From assembly GCA_020053615.1 (NCBI GenBank), contig JAGVMW010000136.1:1-13190 (forward strand): a stretch of DNA of 13,190 bases, read 5' to 3'. The stretch comes from an archaeon. GTDB lineage: Archaea > Nanobdellota > Nanobdellia > Woesearchaeales > GW2011-AR9. Every line of letters begins with the position of its first letter. The first letter of the stretch is position 1. The position numbers were made by a program, and so were the translations under genes. The notes beneath the pieces are model-generated. The model worked only from the letters and a program-made list of their open reading frames with translations. It was not told where the DNA came from and did not search any database. Shown here piece after piece: positions 12,728-13,190 of this stretch.

Positions 12728-13190
12728 ATGAATAAAATAGACAAAAATCCAACTGAAATAAATTATTTATCTAATTTGATAGAAAATGTTTTTGCCCCGA
12801 AGCAAGGTGAAAGAGTAATTATCTTAAACGATTTTCCTTTAGATCGCTCTCAAGTAAATAATGATTATCTAACCAGAAGAGAGATGGCGAGGATTTGGAA
12901 AGATACCATTTCCAAAATGGCATCGGAAAATCAATTCTTCATCGAGGAATTGATTACATACGAACCAACCTATAAAAATGGAAATCCTATTCCTAAAGTT
13001 GCAGTTCAAAGCGGGAAAGAAATAAGCTTAGAAAAGAAGTTAGATTCGTTGGGAGAGAGGGATATTGTGATAGCCATCACTAAATATTCTGCTACTGCCC
13101 CGCTTTTCTCTCGGTTAGAAGAACAGAAGTTCCGTTCTGCTTCTATGCCAGGAGCTCTCGCGGATATGAGTGCCCTTAAAGCAGATTATA
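12728..13190 (+). CDS. M29-like aminopeptidase (aminopeptidase T type), 5' part only
   Basis: The frame is open to the end of the window, giving 154 complete codons. The N-terminal region (ERVIILNDFP, later ERDIVIAITKYSATAPL and the FRSASMPG motif) resembles the front half of M29 metallo-aminopeptidases and related archaeal proteins. The metal-binding half lies beyond the window, so activity cannot be judged. In-frame ATGs occur at 12713, 12722 and 12728. The third is best placed, about 6 bases after GAGGGGG. The first would overlap the DUF885 stop codon. No signal peptide is visible, so it is probably cytosolic. It continues the operon with an 11-bp gap. With the DUF885 enzyme it gives the operon two peptidase-like products. 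Confidence 0.65.
   Translation, partial: MNKIDKNPTEINYLSNLIENVFAPKQGERVIILNDFPLDRSQVNNDYLTRREMARIWKDTISKMASENQFFIEELITYEPTYKNGNPIPKVAVQSGKEISLEKKLDSLGERDIVIAITKYSATAPLFSRLEEQKFRSASMPGALADMSALKADY

Overview
The window looks like a piece of an AT-rich archaeal chromosome, most likely a DPANN-type lineage (Woesearchaeota/Pacearchaeota-like). That placement is an inference. It rests on: an intein-split archaeal RtcB RNA ligase; start codons about 25 nt downstream of TATA boxes (leaderless starts) for at least two genes and probably a third; oligo-T tracts behind genes; a tandem two-module Lrp/AsnC regulator; Tat and lipoprotein signals; and several proteins I cannot match to any family.

Layout. 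Bases 1-420 hold no gene but are packed with abutting hairpins: three small ones at 2-83, a long branched one at 102-262, a perfect 11-bp one at 263-301 and a nested one at 310-384. This may be a structured RNA that I cannot name. A small transaldolase/fructose-6-phosphate aldolase-family gene follows (421-1068). Next is rtcB (1141-4146), whose catalytic cysteine site is interrupted by a 508-residue LAGLIDADG intein (1459-2982). Then comes a 758-residue single-pass membrane protein of unknown function (4293-6569). A convergent gene on the minus strand (6599-7645) encodes the double Lrp/AsnC protein. It diverges from a tight plus-strand gene cluster that runs from 7778 to the end of the window.

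That cluster is the most unusual part. It has six small genes, of which five encode a membrane-anchor or lipoprotein-like signal (7778, 8459, 9913, 10543, 10883) and one encodes no hydrophobic segment (9539). They are followed by a Tat-exported DUF885 metallopeptidase-like lipoprotein (11214-12716) and the start of an M29-like aminopeptidase (12728 onward, cut by the window). Gaps are 1-33 bp or short overlaps, so one operon is likely. Four of the small genes open with almost the same DNA (Met-Leu-Glu-Glu-Lys-Ile) and then have unrelated bodies. In four of the lipoprotein-like products the first cysteine after the hydrophobic stretch falls at residue 38, 39, 40 and 40. I read this as a family of modular, cysteine-rich surface lipoproteins that share a start cassette, made together with two predicted peptidases and possibly controlled by the divergent Lrp-like regulator. 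The function of the set is unknown.
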